The position numbers and the translations under genes are program-made. Positions 55,329 through 63,597 of a stretch of DNA of 64,000 nt are shown here, piece by piece. The notes beneath the pieces are model-generated. The model had not been told where the DNA came from and did not search any database. It saw only the letters and a list, made by a program, of their open reading frames with translations. The first letter of the stretch is position 1. Each line of letters begins with the position of its first letter. Origin of the DNA: GCA-002712045 sp028112705 (lineage in GTDB: Bacteria; Pseudomonadota; Alphaproteobacteria; Rhodobacterales; Rhodobacteraceae); the NCBI GenBank assembly GCA_028112705.1, contig JAOGYN010000003.1, forward strand, positions 1-64,000, written 5' to 3'.

Positions 55329-57206
55329 GCTTCCACCTGAGTTTTAAGTTTTTTTCTATCAAGGTGAGCAAGAATTAGTGCCAAGCCAACCGGTGTCATT
55401 CCACTAATTCTTGACGCTTGTGCCATGTTTTCGGGCCTCACAGAACTTAACTTCAGTTGCAATTCAGTAGAAAGACTCGAAACAGCCTCATAGTCAAAAT
55501 TAACAGGTATCAGTCTAGCCTCATCTCTCCTAATCGCATTAAGATCCTGAACTTGTCGCTTTATATAGTTAGAATACAAAGCATCTTTAACTAGTTGCTC
55601 TGAAATTTCACGGTCTGTGTTCTGCAAAATAGGCCAAATTTTAACCAAATCACTATATTGTGTTTCTTGGTTTGCCAAAAGCTCAAATGCTGTCCGTCGA
55701 ATTCCGTCTTTTTTTAATCTTTATCCCCTTTTTTTCAGCTTCATTAGGAGTTAAAGATAGGGAAATAAGTGCTTGCTTCGCCGAAGCTAGTTTCTTTTCC
55801 TTGTTTAAAAATGTCTTTGCTTGTCTACTTTCAATTATCCCCAAGCTAATGCCAAGTGGTGTGAGCCTCTGATCTGCATTGTCTGCACGTAAAGATAACC
55901 GGTGCTCCGCTCGAGACGTAAACATTCTATATGGTTCAGAAACTCCATTAGTTACCAAATCATCTAGCATCACACCTATGTAACTATCAGATCGACCAAA
56001 ATATACAGCTTCATAACCTAGTGCATTATTTGCAGCGTTTAATCCAGCTACCAAGCCCTGAGCAGCGGCCTCCTCATAACCAGTGGTTCCATTAATTTGA
56101 CCTGCTAAAAACAAACCTGGGACATCCTTTGATTCCAAGGAGAGCCCCAGCACTCTTGGATCAACATAATCATACTCTATAGCATAACCTGGTTGAAGTA
56201 TCCTTGCGTTCTCTAGCCCTAAAATAGTTCTAACATAATCTGATTGAACATCCTCAGGTAGGCTAGTTGATATACCATTTGGATAGACTGTAAAATCATT
56301 TAGACCTTCTGGTTCTAGAAATACCTGATGTGAATCTTTTTCTGCAAACCTAACCACTTTATCTTCTATCGAGGGGCAATATCTTGGGCCAACACCTGAT
56401 ATTTTACCACTATACATTGCTGATTTTTTGATATTTTTTTCTATTATATCATGGGTTTGGGTGTTTGTATGGGTTATACTGCAAGAAACTTGTCGACTTT
56501 GTATCTCTGACGACATAAACGAGAAAAAACTAGGGTTTTCATCTCCTTTCTGCTCCTCAAGGGCAGCCCAGTTAATTGTTCTACCATCAAGTCGAGGTGG
56601 GGTGCCAGTCTTTAAACGACCTTTTGGGAAACCAAAGTTATCGATTTTTTCAGCTAAGCGAGTGCTAGCCTTATCGCCCATACGGCCACCAGGCCTTGAG
56701 TGTTCACCAATATGAATAACACCCCTTAAGAATGTCCCTGTGGTCAAAACAACAGCCTTTGCTTTAATCTCAGTGTTATCCCTCAAAACAACACCCGAAA
56801 CTTTGTTTTGTAACATCAGTAAATCAATAACTTCGCCCTCAATAACAGTTAAGTCTTGGGTTTTTAAAACTTCTTTTTGCATTGCTCCACGATATAGAGA
56901 CCTATCCGCTTGAGCACGTGGGCCTTGTACTGCAGGGCCCTTACGCCGATTAAGTAGCCGAAACTGTATGCCAGCAAAATCAGCAACCCTTCCCATCAAC
57001 CCACCCAATGCATCAACCTCCCGTACCAAATGGCCCTTCCCAAGGCCCCCAATTGCAGGATTGCACGACATTTCACCAATCTTATTGATTTTGTGGGTAA
57101 TTAGGGTTGTCTTTGCTCCAGATCGTGCGGATATATTAGCCGCCTCTACTCCTGCATGGCCACCGCCGATCACAATCACATCGAATATATTACTATCTGA
57201 GCTCAT
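55325..57206 (-). pseudogene. mnmG: tRNA uridine-5-carboxymethylaminomethyl modification enzyme MnmG (GidA), broken by a one-base frameshift
   Basis: The 5' frame (57206 down to 55683) carries the FAD motif VIGGGHAGVEAANISARSGA, SCNPAIGGLGKGHLVREVDALGG, KTGTPPRLDG, YCPSIEDKVVRF and VPGLFLAGQINGTTGYEEAAAQG, then diverges and stops after 507 residues. The second frame, down to 55325, resumes with DGIRRTAFELLANQETQ and encodes the usual helical C-terminus that binds MnmE (RISGMTPVGLALILAHL). The break is a run of seven A in the coding strand (T at 55709-55715); six would give an intact 626-residue MnmG. With MnmE it modifies the wobble U34 of several tRNAs. Confidence 0.9.
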
Positions 57207-57209
57207 TAT

Positions 57210-58505
57210 CTATTTCCCAATACAGAACTTACTAAAAATTTTACCCAAAACATCCTCTACATCCACCACACCAATTAAACTATCCATTGCTCGTATAGCA
57301 GTATTAAGCTCCTCTGCACATAGTTCCACATTATTTATGCCTGCTGACAATTCTTCTTCAGCTCTTTCTAAAGAGGAAACTGATCTACTCATCGCACTCC
57401 TATGCCTTGCATTAGTCGCAATTGAGGATTTACTGACCTTATTCTTAAAAATATTCTTAATTAAATCCAATAACTTATCAATTCCATCGCCGTATTTTGC
57501 CGATATTGAAACATCACCTTGAAATCCCTTATTTAAATCAATTTTGCTATTAACTCTTAAGTCATCTTTCATCAGGTTAAGTCCAAAATAATCAAATTTA
57601 TTATTATCACTAACAAACAACCTTAAATCAGACCTTTTTGCACGAGCTAATGCCAAGCTAATACCAATTTTTTCAACTTCGTTTTCTGATGCACGAATTC
57701 CTGCTGTATCTAATATCGATATGGGTATCCCTGCAAGATCCATACTAACCTCAATCACATCCCTGGTGGTTCCAGCTACTTTTGATGTTATTGCCGCCTC
57801 ACGGCCTGCTAACGCGTTTAGTAACGTAGACTTACCTACATTTGGGGCACCAATTATTGCTATCTCAAAGCCAGACTTAATTTTTTCAGAAACAAAAGAA
57901 CCATCAATTTCTTTTTGTATTGAAGTTTTTATTCTTAAAAGTTTCTTCAGTATCTCATCAGATAGATCTAAGGGCACATCCTCATCAACAAAGTCTATTG
58001 AAGCCTCAATTAGTGCTTTACAATCAATTACTTCACTTCTCCAAACTGCAACTGTTTTACCCAAAAAACCCTCAAAAACTCTTTGTGCTTGGTCAAGCTG
58101 TACCGATGTTTCAGCATCAATCAACTCACTTAAACCCTCAACTTGCGAAAGATCCAAACGCCCATTTTCAAATGCTCTCTTTGTAAACTCTCCAGGATCA
58201 GCAATTCTAAAACCATCGAAGCTACCTAGATAACTTAAGCAGGTCTTAATAATTGCTAAACTACCGTGAAGATGAATTTCAACTGTGTTTTCACCCGTGA
58301 AGCTATGCCCTCTTTTAAAACACAGAACCAAAGCCTCATCTAACAATTTATCGTTAAAGTAAAGCTTCCGAAGACCCTTCTTATTGGGCTTAACAGGCAT
58401 ACAGTTAAAATTTTTGAAACAATCAAAAGCCCTCTGACCAGACACTCTAACAACAGCCACACCCGACTTTCCTTCCGGCGTAGTAAGGGCGAATATCGTA
58501 TCCAT
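57210..58505 (-). CDS. mnmE: tRNA modification GTPase MnmE (TrmE)
   Basis: A 431-residue MnmE: an N-terminal folate-binding domain (TIFALTTPEGKSGVAVVRVSG), a helical domain, an inserted G domain (about 215-355; GAPNVGKSTLLNAL, GTTRDVI, DTAGIR) and the C-terminal FCIGK motif with the catalytic cysteine. It lies 3 bp upstream of mnmG and 28 bp downstream of rho, and is intact, unlike both neighbours. Confidence 0.96.
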   Translation of the reverse strand: MDTIFALTTPEGKSGVAVVRVSGQRAFDCFKNFNCMPVKPNKKGLRKLYFNDKLLDEALVLCFKRGHSFTGENTVEIHLHGSLAIIKTCLSYLGSFDGFRIADPGEFTKRAFENGRLDLSQVEGLSELIDAETSVQLDQAQRVFEGFLGKTVAVWRSEVIDCKALIEASIDFVDEDVPLDLSDEILKKLLRIKTSIQKEIDGSFVSEKIKSGFEIAIIGAPNVGKSTLLNALAGREAAITSKVAGTTRDVIEVSMDLAGIPISILDTAGIRASENEVEKIGISLALARAKRSDLRLFVSDNNKFDYFGLNLMKDDLRVNSKIDLNKGFQGDVSISAKYGDGIDKLLDLIKNIFKNKVSKSSIATNARHRSAMSRSVSSLERAEEELSAGINNVELCAEELNTAIRAMDSLIGVVDVEDVLGKIFSKFCIGK

Positions 58506-58533
58506 TATTACACCACCTCAAATTAAAAATATA

Positions 58534-59803
58534 TTAAGAGTTCATTGAGTCAAAAAATTCTGCGTTATTTTTTGTTTGTTTTAGCTTTCCAATCAGAAAC
58601 TCTACTGCATCTGTGGTGCCCATTGGATTTAATATACGCCTCAACACAAACATTTTTTGTAAATCTGCTTGATCTACAAGCAACTCTTCTTTTCGTGTTC
58701 CAGATTTAAGAATATCCATTGATGGGAAAACCCTCTTATCTGCCACTTTACGATCTAGAACTATTTCAGAGTTACCAGTGCCTTTAAACTCCTCAAAAAT
58801 AACTTCATCCATACGACTACCTGTTTCAATCAGTGCTGTTGCAATAATTGTTAAAGAACCACCTTCTTCTATATTTCTAGCAGCGCCAAAAAATCTTTTT
58901 TGGTCTCTGGAGTGCATTAGCATCAACACCACCCGTTAAAACCTTCCCTGACGAAGGCACAACCGTATTGAAGGCCCTACCTAAACGTGTGATCGAGTCT
59001 AATAAGATAACAACATCTCGTTTATGCTCTACTAATCTTTTTGCTTTTTCTATTACCATTTCTGCTACTGCAACATGCCTTGTTGCGGGCTCATCAAAAG
59101 TTGATGACACAACCTCTCCCTTAACAGACCTTTGCATATCTGTTACTTCTTCTGGTCTTTCATCAATCAATAAAACAATTAGATAACACTCTGGATGGTT
59201 GGCAGCTATTGAATGCGCAATATTTTGTAAAATTACGGTTTTACCTGTTCTTGGTGGTGCTACAACTAGTGACCTTTGTCCCTTACCTATAGGAGCAACT
59301 AAATCAATTACTCTGGCGGACTTATCCTTAATTGTTGGATCCTCTATTTCCATTCTTAAGCGCTCATCTGGGTACAGTGGCGTTAGGTTGTCAAAATGAA
59401 CTTTATGTTTAGCCTTACTGGGGTCTACAAAGTTTATTTTAGTACACTTTATTAATGAAAAGTACCGCTCGTTTTCTTGTGGAGCGCTAATTACACCTTC
59501 GACTGTATCCCCAGTTCTTAAACTAAACATTCTTAATTGGTCGGGATTAACATAAATATCTTCTGGACCAGGTAAATAGTTAGATTCTGGTGATCTTAAA
59601 TATCCAAACCCATCTTGCATTACCTCGAGCACGCCATCACCAGATATTTCAATACCCTCATCAGCTTTTTCTTTTAGGATACAAAACATCATATCCCCTT
59701 TACGCATGGTTGATGCATTCTCTATCTCTAATTTTTCAGCAATGGATAATAAATCTGCTGGGCTTTTTCCTTTTAATTCTGCTAACGACAAAGAAGTTTG
59801 CAT
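58534..59803 (-). pseudogene. rho: Transcription termination factor Rho, broken by a one-base frameshift
   Basis: The first frame (ATG at 59803, after AGGATA) carries the RNA-binding domain (GVLEVMQDGFGYLRSPESNY), Walker A (VAPPRTGKTVIL), Walker B (IVLLIDERPEEVTDM) and the Q loop, then reads RPKKIFWRC and stops at 58877. The other frame supplies the expected continuation FFGAARNIEEGGSLTIIATAL to 58534. Coding-strand A6 (T at 58896-58901) instead of A5 causes the shift; with A5, RPKRFFGAARN and a 422-residue Rho result. The truncated form would lack the R loop and arginine-finger part of the hexamer. An in-frame ATG at 59866 is a less likely start. Confidence 0.9.
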
Positions 59804-59877
59804 AATAGTATATCCTATAACTTGAGTTTTATTTGGAATCACCTGTATAGCCGGACGGCATGGCAAGGTCTCATATA

Positions 59878-59899
59878 GACTTTTCTTATAACAAAAGTC
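59878..59899. repeat. Inverted repeat between rho and hemG
   Basis: GACTTTT (59878-59884) and AAAAGTC (59893-59899) form a perfect 7-bp stem with an 8-base loop in the 165-bp divergent region between rho and hemG. It could be an operator or a leader hairpin of either transcript. No T run follows on the plus side, so a terminator is unlikely. Confidence 0.35.
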
Positions 59900-59968
59900 A
59901 AATTTATAGCAATGTATACGCTATTTCCTAGTATATTTTATATAATAAATGTAAGCGCATAAATTATT

Positions 59969-60493
59969 ATGAAGCAAAACTTAATTATATATTCAACAAC
60001 TGATGGCCATACTGAAGCTATATGTAGATATATTAAATCTTTATTACAAAAAGATTTTAATACTACATTAATTTCGCTCGATAACTTAGGTAAATTAAAT
60101 TTAAACCATTTTGATATGATTATTATTGGTGCAAGCATTAGATATGGAAAACATAAGCCAGAATTATACCAATTTATTAAAGAAAATATAAACATACTAA
60201 ATAATGTAAAAACTGCATTTTTTTCAGTAAATGCCGTTGCTAGAAATTTAGAAAAAAATAAGCCAGAAACAAATCCTTACATGAAAAAATTTTTAGAAAC
60301 TTCTATATGGAAACCATTACATGTGGCTGTATTTGCCGGAAAGATAAATTATCCTAAATATAAACTACTAGATAAATTAATGATAAAACTAATAATGTGG
60401 TTAACCAACGGACCTACAAATACTTCTCAAGAATATGAATTTACAAATTGGGATGATATTAATCAGTTTTGTCAAAGATTAAGAAAAACTTAA
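59969..60493 (+). CDS. hemG: Protoporphyrinogen IX dehydrogenase, HemG type (flavodoxin fold)
   Basis: A 174-residue long-chain flavodoxin-like protein that matches gammaproteobacterial HemG along its whole length. Landmarks are LIIYSTTDGHTEAICRYI (FMN loop), MIIIGASIRYGKHKPE, FFSVNAVARNLEKNKPETNPYMKKFL (the HemG-specific loop), VAVFAGKINYPKYKLLDKLMIKLIM and NTSQEYEFTNWDDI. HemG oxidises protoporphyrinogen IX, passing electrons to quinone, just before HemH. Most alphaproteobacteria use HemJ, often encoded near rho, so this looks like a non-orthologous replacement. It is very AT-rich. Confidence 0.92.
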   Translation: MKQNLIIYSTTDGHTEAICRYIKSLLQKDFNTTLISLDNLGKLNLNHFDMIIIGASIRYGKHKPELYQFIKENINILNNVKTAFFSVNAVARNLEKNKPETNPYMKKFLETSIWKPLHVAVFAGKINYPKYKLLDKLMIKLIMWLTNGPTNTSQEYEFTNWDDINQFCQRLRKT

Positions 60494-60861
60494 CCTTACT
60501 AATTAAATAATATTTATAAAGAAAGTAGATGATGTAGTAGTATCAGTGGATACTGTGGATTAACGCTATAAGATTTTAATAAACATAAAACTGGGGATAA
60601 ATTAAAAAAGAACTAAACAGTTAACACCCTGTTGATAAATAATATTACAGCTTTAAAACAAAGACTTAAAAAGACATAAAAAAACTTTTGGTGTTGATAA
60701 AAAAATTAAAAAATAATAGTTTTTATTATTCTTTAAAAAATTAAAAAAAATAAATAGTTATAAACATGGAATAAAAATGTATTAAAATAGAACAAGAGTT
60801 GTTTAATACTTAAATGATAGTAATTGGTAAAAACTGTTAAATATATACATAAAGGATTCAC
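60494..60861. other. Proposed chromosomal replication origin (oriC) region
   Basis: The longest gene-free stretch in the window (368 bp) is extremely AT-rich and holds DnaA-box-like 9-mers in one orientation: AGTGGATAC (60545), TGTGGATTA (60554), TGGGGATAA (60592), TGTTGATAA (60630) and TGTTGATAA (60692). The last four each differ by one base from TGTGGATAA; those at 60554, 60592 and 60630 are exactly 38 bp apart. TTATAAACA (60758) is a weak opposite-strand match. An inverted repeat AACAG/CTGTT (60616-60620, 60629-60633) overlaps one box. The A/T runs from about 60641 to 60800 could be the unwinding element. Nearby parAB, parS, rsmG, mnmG, mnmE and rho support an origin. No dnaA gene is in the window. 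Confidence 0.65.
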
Positions 60862-61455
60862 ATGAAAACAGAACTCATATTAGCAAGCGAATCTTCAATT
60901 AGAAAAAAAATTTTAACAAACGCTAATATTAATTTCAAATCTATGCCCGCGAAGATAGATGAAGAAAGTATCAAAAAAAGCTGCTTAATAGAAAATATAA
61001 AACTTGAACAAATATCTAATATATTAGCAGACTATAAAGCAAAAAAAATTAGTTCAAAGTATCCTGGTGTGATGGTCATAGGATGTGATCAAACTTTAAT
61101 ATTTAAAAATGAATTACTATTAAAAACAAAAAATAGAACTGATGTTTTTAATAGATTACAAAGTATGAACAACAACGAACACACACTCTTTTCTTCAGCA
61201 GTAATTTATCAAAATAATATACCAATATGGAGTACGACAACTAAGGCAATATTAAAAATGAGAAATAATAATGATAACTATCTTAATGAATATATTGACC
61301 GAAACTATAATCAAATTGTAAGATCAACAGGTTGCTATATGATTGAAGGAGAGGGCATCAGGCTTTTTAAGAAAATAGAGGGTGATTATTTTACTATATT
61401 AGGTATCCCCTTATTACCAATTTTAGATTTTCTATGTATCCGTGGTGAAATATAA
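60862..61455 (+). CDS. maf: Maf-family nucleoside triphosphate pyrophosphatase
   Basis: A 197-residue Maf protein. The N-terminal LASESSIRKKIL corresponds to the SxSxRR substrate motif, with Lys in place of one Arg; MVIGCDQTLIF has the catalytic acid and STGCYMIEGEGIRLFKKIEGDYFTILGIPLLP closes the fold. Maf enzymes hydrolyse modified or canonical NTPs and restrain septum formation. AAAGGA precedes the ATG. It is unusually Lys/Asn/Ile-rich compared with aroE downstream (2-bp gap). Confidence 0.92.
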   Translation: MKTELILASESSIRKKILTNANINFKSMPAKIDEESIKKSCLIENIKLEQISNILADYKAKKISSKYPGVMVIGCDQTLIFKNELLLKTKNRTDVFNRLQSMNNNEHTLFSSAVIYQNNIPIWSTTTKAILKMRNNNDNYLNEYIDRNYNQIVRSTGCYMIEGEGIRLFKKIEGDYFTILGIPLLPILDFLCIRGEI

Positions 61456-61457
61456 AT

Positions 61458-62288
61458 ATGAAAAAAAAACTTTTACTAGCGGGTGTTATTGGTGACCCTA
61501 TATTGCACTCCAAGAGCCCCATTTTACACCGATTTTGGTTAAACCAAAACAATATAAATGGTCACTATATACCCTTAAAGGTATCAAAGATTGATTTGGA
61601 ACTTGTATTAAAAACACTGCCAAAAATGGGCTTCTCCGGGGTTAATGTTACTGTTCCCCATAAGGAGAGTGTGTTAAAAATCGCAAATGAAATAACTCAA
61701 AGTGCCAGCCAAATTGGATCGGCAAATACATTAACCTTTCTGCCTTGTGGTGGATTTAAAGCAGACAATACGGATGGCTATGGGTTTTTAAAAAACTTGG
61801 AAGAAAATGAAGCAGCGTGGGACCCTTCAAATGCAAAAGTTTTAATTATTGGCGCTGGTGGTGCCTCGCGAGCAGTTATATCAGCACTACTAAAGTCAGG
61901 TGTGTCGAAAATAGTAATCTCAAACCGGACGCATGAAAGAGCGAACGAACTAAAAGAATATTTTGATCGGAAAATTGATGTTATTAAATGGAATGAAAAA
62001 GAACAGTTTTTAGGAGAGATAAACACTCTAGTAAACACGACAACCCTTGGGATGTTAGGGTGTGAAAATTTAGATTTATCGCTCTCAAGTATTAATATGG
62101 GTACAATAGTGTTAGATTTGGTTTATAATCCTATTAAAACAACTTTACTCCAAAATGCAGAAAAAAAAGGGTGTAAAATAATAAATGGGTTGGGAATGTT
62201 GTTACATCAGGCAACACCAGGGTTTAAAGAATGGTTTGGTGTTGAGCCTAAAATTACTAATGAAATAAGAAAAAGAATCTTAATCTAA
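61458..62288 (+). CDS. aroE: Shikimate dehydrogenase
   Basis: A 276-residue NADP-dependent AroE, reducing 3-dehydroshikimate. Substrate residues lie in GDPILHSKSPILHRFWL and GVNVTVPHKESVL (catalytic Lys), then DNTDGYGFL (catalytic Asp), the dinucleotide loop IIGAGGASRAVISAL with the NADP-selecting SNRTHERA, and NGLGMLLHQATPGFKEWFG. Its stop overlaps the coaE start by one base (TAATG). Confidence 0.96.
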   Translation: MKKKLLLAGVIGDPILHSKSPILHRFWLNQNNINGHYIPLKVSKIDLELVLKTLPKMGFSGVNVTVPHKESVLKIANEITQSASQIGSANTLTFLPCGGFKADNTDGYGFLKNLEENEAAWDPSNAKVLIIGAGGASRAVISALLKSGVSKIVISNRTHERANELKEYFDRKIDVIKWNEKEQFLGEINTLVNTTTLGMLGCENLDLSLSSINMGTIVLDLVYNPIKTTLLQNAEKKGCKIINGLGMLLHQATPGFKEWFGVEPKITNEIRKRILI

Positions 62289-62902
62289 TGAGCTTGAAGC
62301 AAACAGTGTTATTGGGGTTAACAGGTTCGATTGGAATGGGAAAATCAACAACTGCTGCTATGTTTTTAAAACGAGGCATTCCTGTTTGGGACGCAGATTC
62401 AACAGTGCATAAATTATATGCAAAAAACGGAGCTGCAGTTAAGTTATTTAATCAAGAAATCCCTTCTGCAGTATCAAACGGAGAAGTAAGTAGAGTTGCT
62501 TTAAAGAAATTAATTAAAGAAGATATTAATAACTTAAAAAAAATTGAACAAATAATTCACCCGCTTGTGTCAAAAGATAGATTAGCATTTATAGAAAATT
62601 CTAAAAAACATAATGCGCCTTTGATTGTATTAGATATCCCATTATTATTTGAAACCGGGTTTTATAAGTTAGTGGATTATATCGCTGTTGTTACAGTAGA
62701 TTATACCATGCAAAAACAACGTGTATTAGATAGAGAATCAATGACTGAAGAAATGTTTACTCAAATATTAGATAAACAAGTATCTAATGAAGAAAAGAAA
62801 AGAAAAGCAGATTTTATTATACCGACTGAAACAATAGAGGCTGCCGAAAGTAAAGTTCAAGAGATTGTTTTTCAGCTTGAAAGGCAAGTAAGAAATGCGT
62901 GA
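62288..62902 (+). CDS. coaE: Dephospho-CoA kinase
   Basis: A 204-residue P-loop kinase performing the last step of coenzyme A synthesis. Walker A is LGLTGSIGMGKSTTAAMF; VWDADSTVHKLY, IHPLVSKDRLAF, VLDIPLLFETGFYKLVDYIAVV and the lid Arg region QKQRVLDRESMTEE follow in order. It overlaps dnaQ by 8 bp. Confidence 0.96.
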   Translation: MSLKQTVLLGLTGSIGMGKSTTAAMFLKRGIPVWDADSTVHKLYAKNGAAVKLFNQEIPSAVSNGEVSRVALKKLIKEDINNLKKIEQIIHPLVSKDRLAFIENSKKHNAPLIVLDIPLLFETGFYKLVDYIAVVTVDYTMQKQRVLDRESMTEEMFTQILDKQVSNEEKKRKADFIIPTETIEAAESKVQEIVFQLERQVRNA

Positions 62903-63594
62903 AATAGTTTTAGATACAGAAACAACGGGCCTTGATCCAAAATCTGGTGATAGAATTGTTGAAATTGGTGCAATAGAACTCTTTAACCATATGCCCACAG
63001 GTAAATTCTTTCATGAATATTTAAACCCTGAGAAGAAAATGCCTCAAGAAGCTTTTGCAGTGCATGGCTTGTCTGACGATTTTTTAAAAGGCAAACCATT
63101 TTTTTAGGCAAATAATGGAAAATTTCACAAAATTTATTGGTGAGTCAAAGATGGTTATACATAATGCAGCATTTGATATGAAGTTTTTAAATGCAGAGTT
63201 GTTAAAAGCTGGGGGCAGACCCTATCCATTAGATCAAGCCATTGACACATTAATGATTGCAAGAAAAAAATTTCCAGGGGCGCAAAATTCTTTAGATGCT
63301 TTGTGTAGGCGTTTTAGCATCGATAACAGCGTTAGAGAAAAACATGGGGCCCTTTTAGATTCTGAATTATTATCAGATGTTTACTTAGAGTTAATAGGAG
63401 GGCGGCAGCCAGACTTAATCTTAGAGCAACAACCTAAAGACTTTGATTTGAACAGTCCTGAGAAGCCAAGAGGTTTACAGAGAGAAAGATATACTCAACT
63501 TAAAACCTTAATAACAGAAGAAGAAGAGTTAGCGCATAATAAGTTTGTGGAGGCCCTGGGTGAAGACAGTATTTGGAAAAAACACTACTGTTGA
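62895..63594 (+). pseudogene. dnaQ: DNA polymerase III epsilon subunit (DnaQ proofreading exonuclease), broken by a one-base frameshift
   Basis: The first frame gives the Exo I motif REIVLDTETTGLDPKSGDRIVEIGAIEL and VHGLSDDFL, then stops after KGKPFF at 63105-63107. The other frame continues RQIMENFTKFIG and supplies Exo II (VIHNAAFDMKFLNAEL) and Exo III (REKHGALLDSELLSDVYLEL), ending with a normal C-terminus. The break is a run of seven T (63099-63105); six T would give an intact 232-residue protein. If real, loss of proofreading would be severe. It follows coaE and converges on secB across 3 bp. Confidence 0.9.
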
Positions 63595-63597
63595 TTT

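Noticed and set aside
57721..58233. Antisense open frame of 170 codons inside mnmE
   Set aside because: It lies entirely opposite the well-conserved mnmE frame and has no recognisable motif or ribosome binding site.
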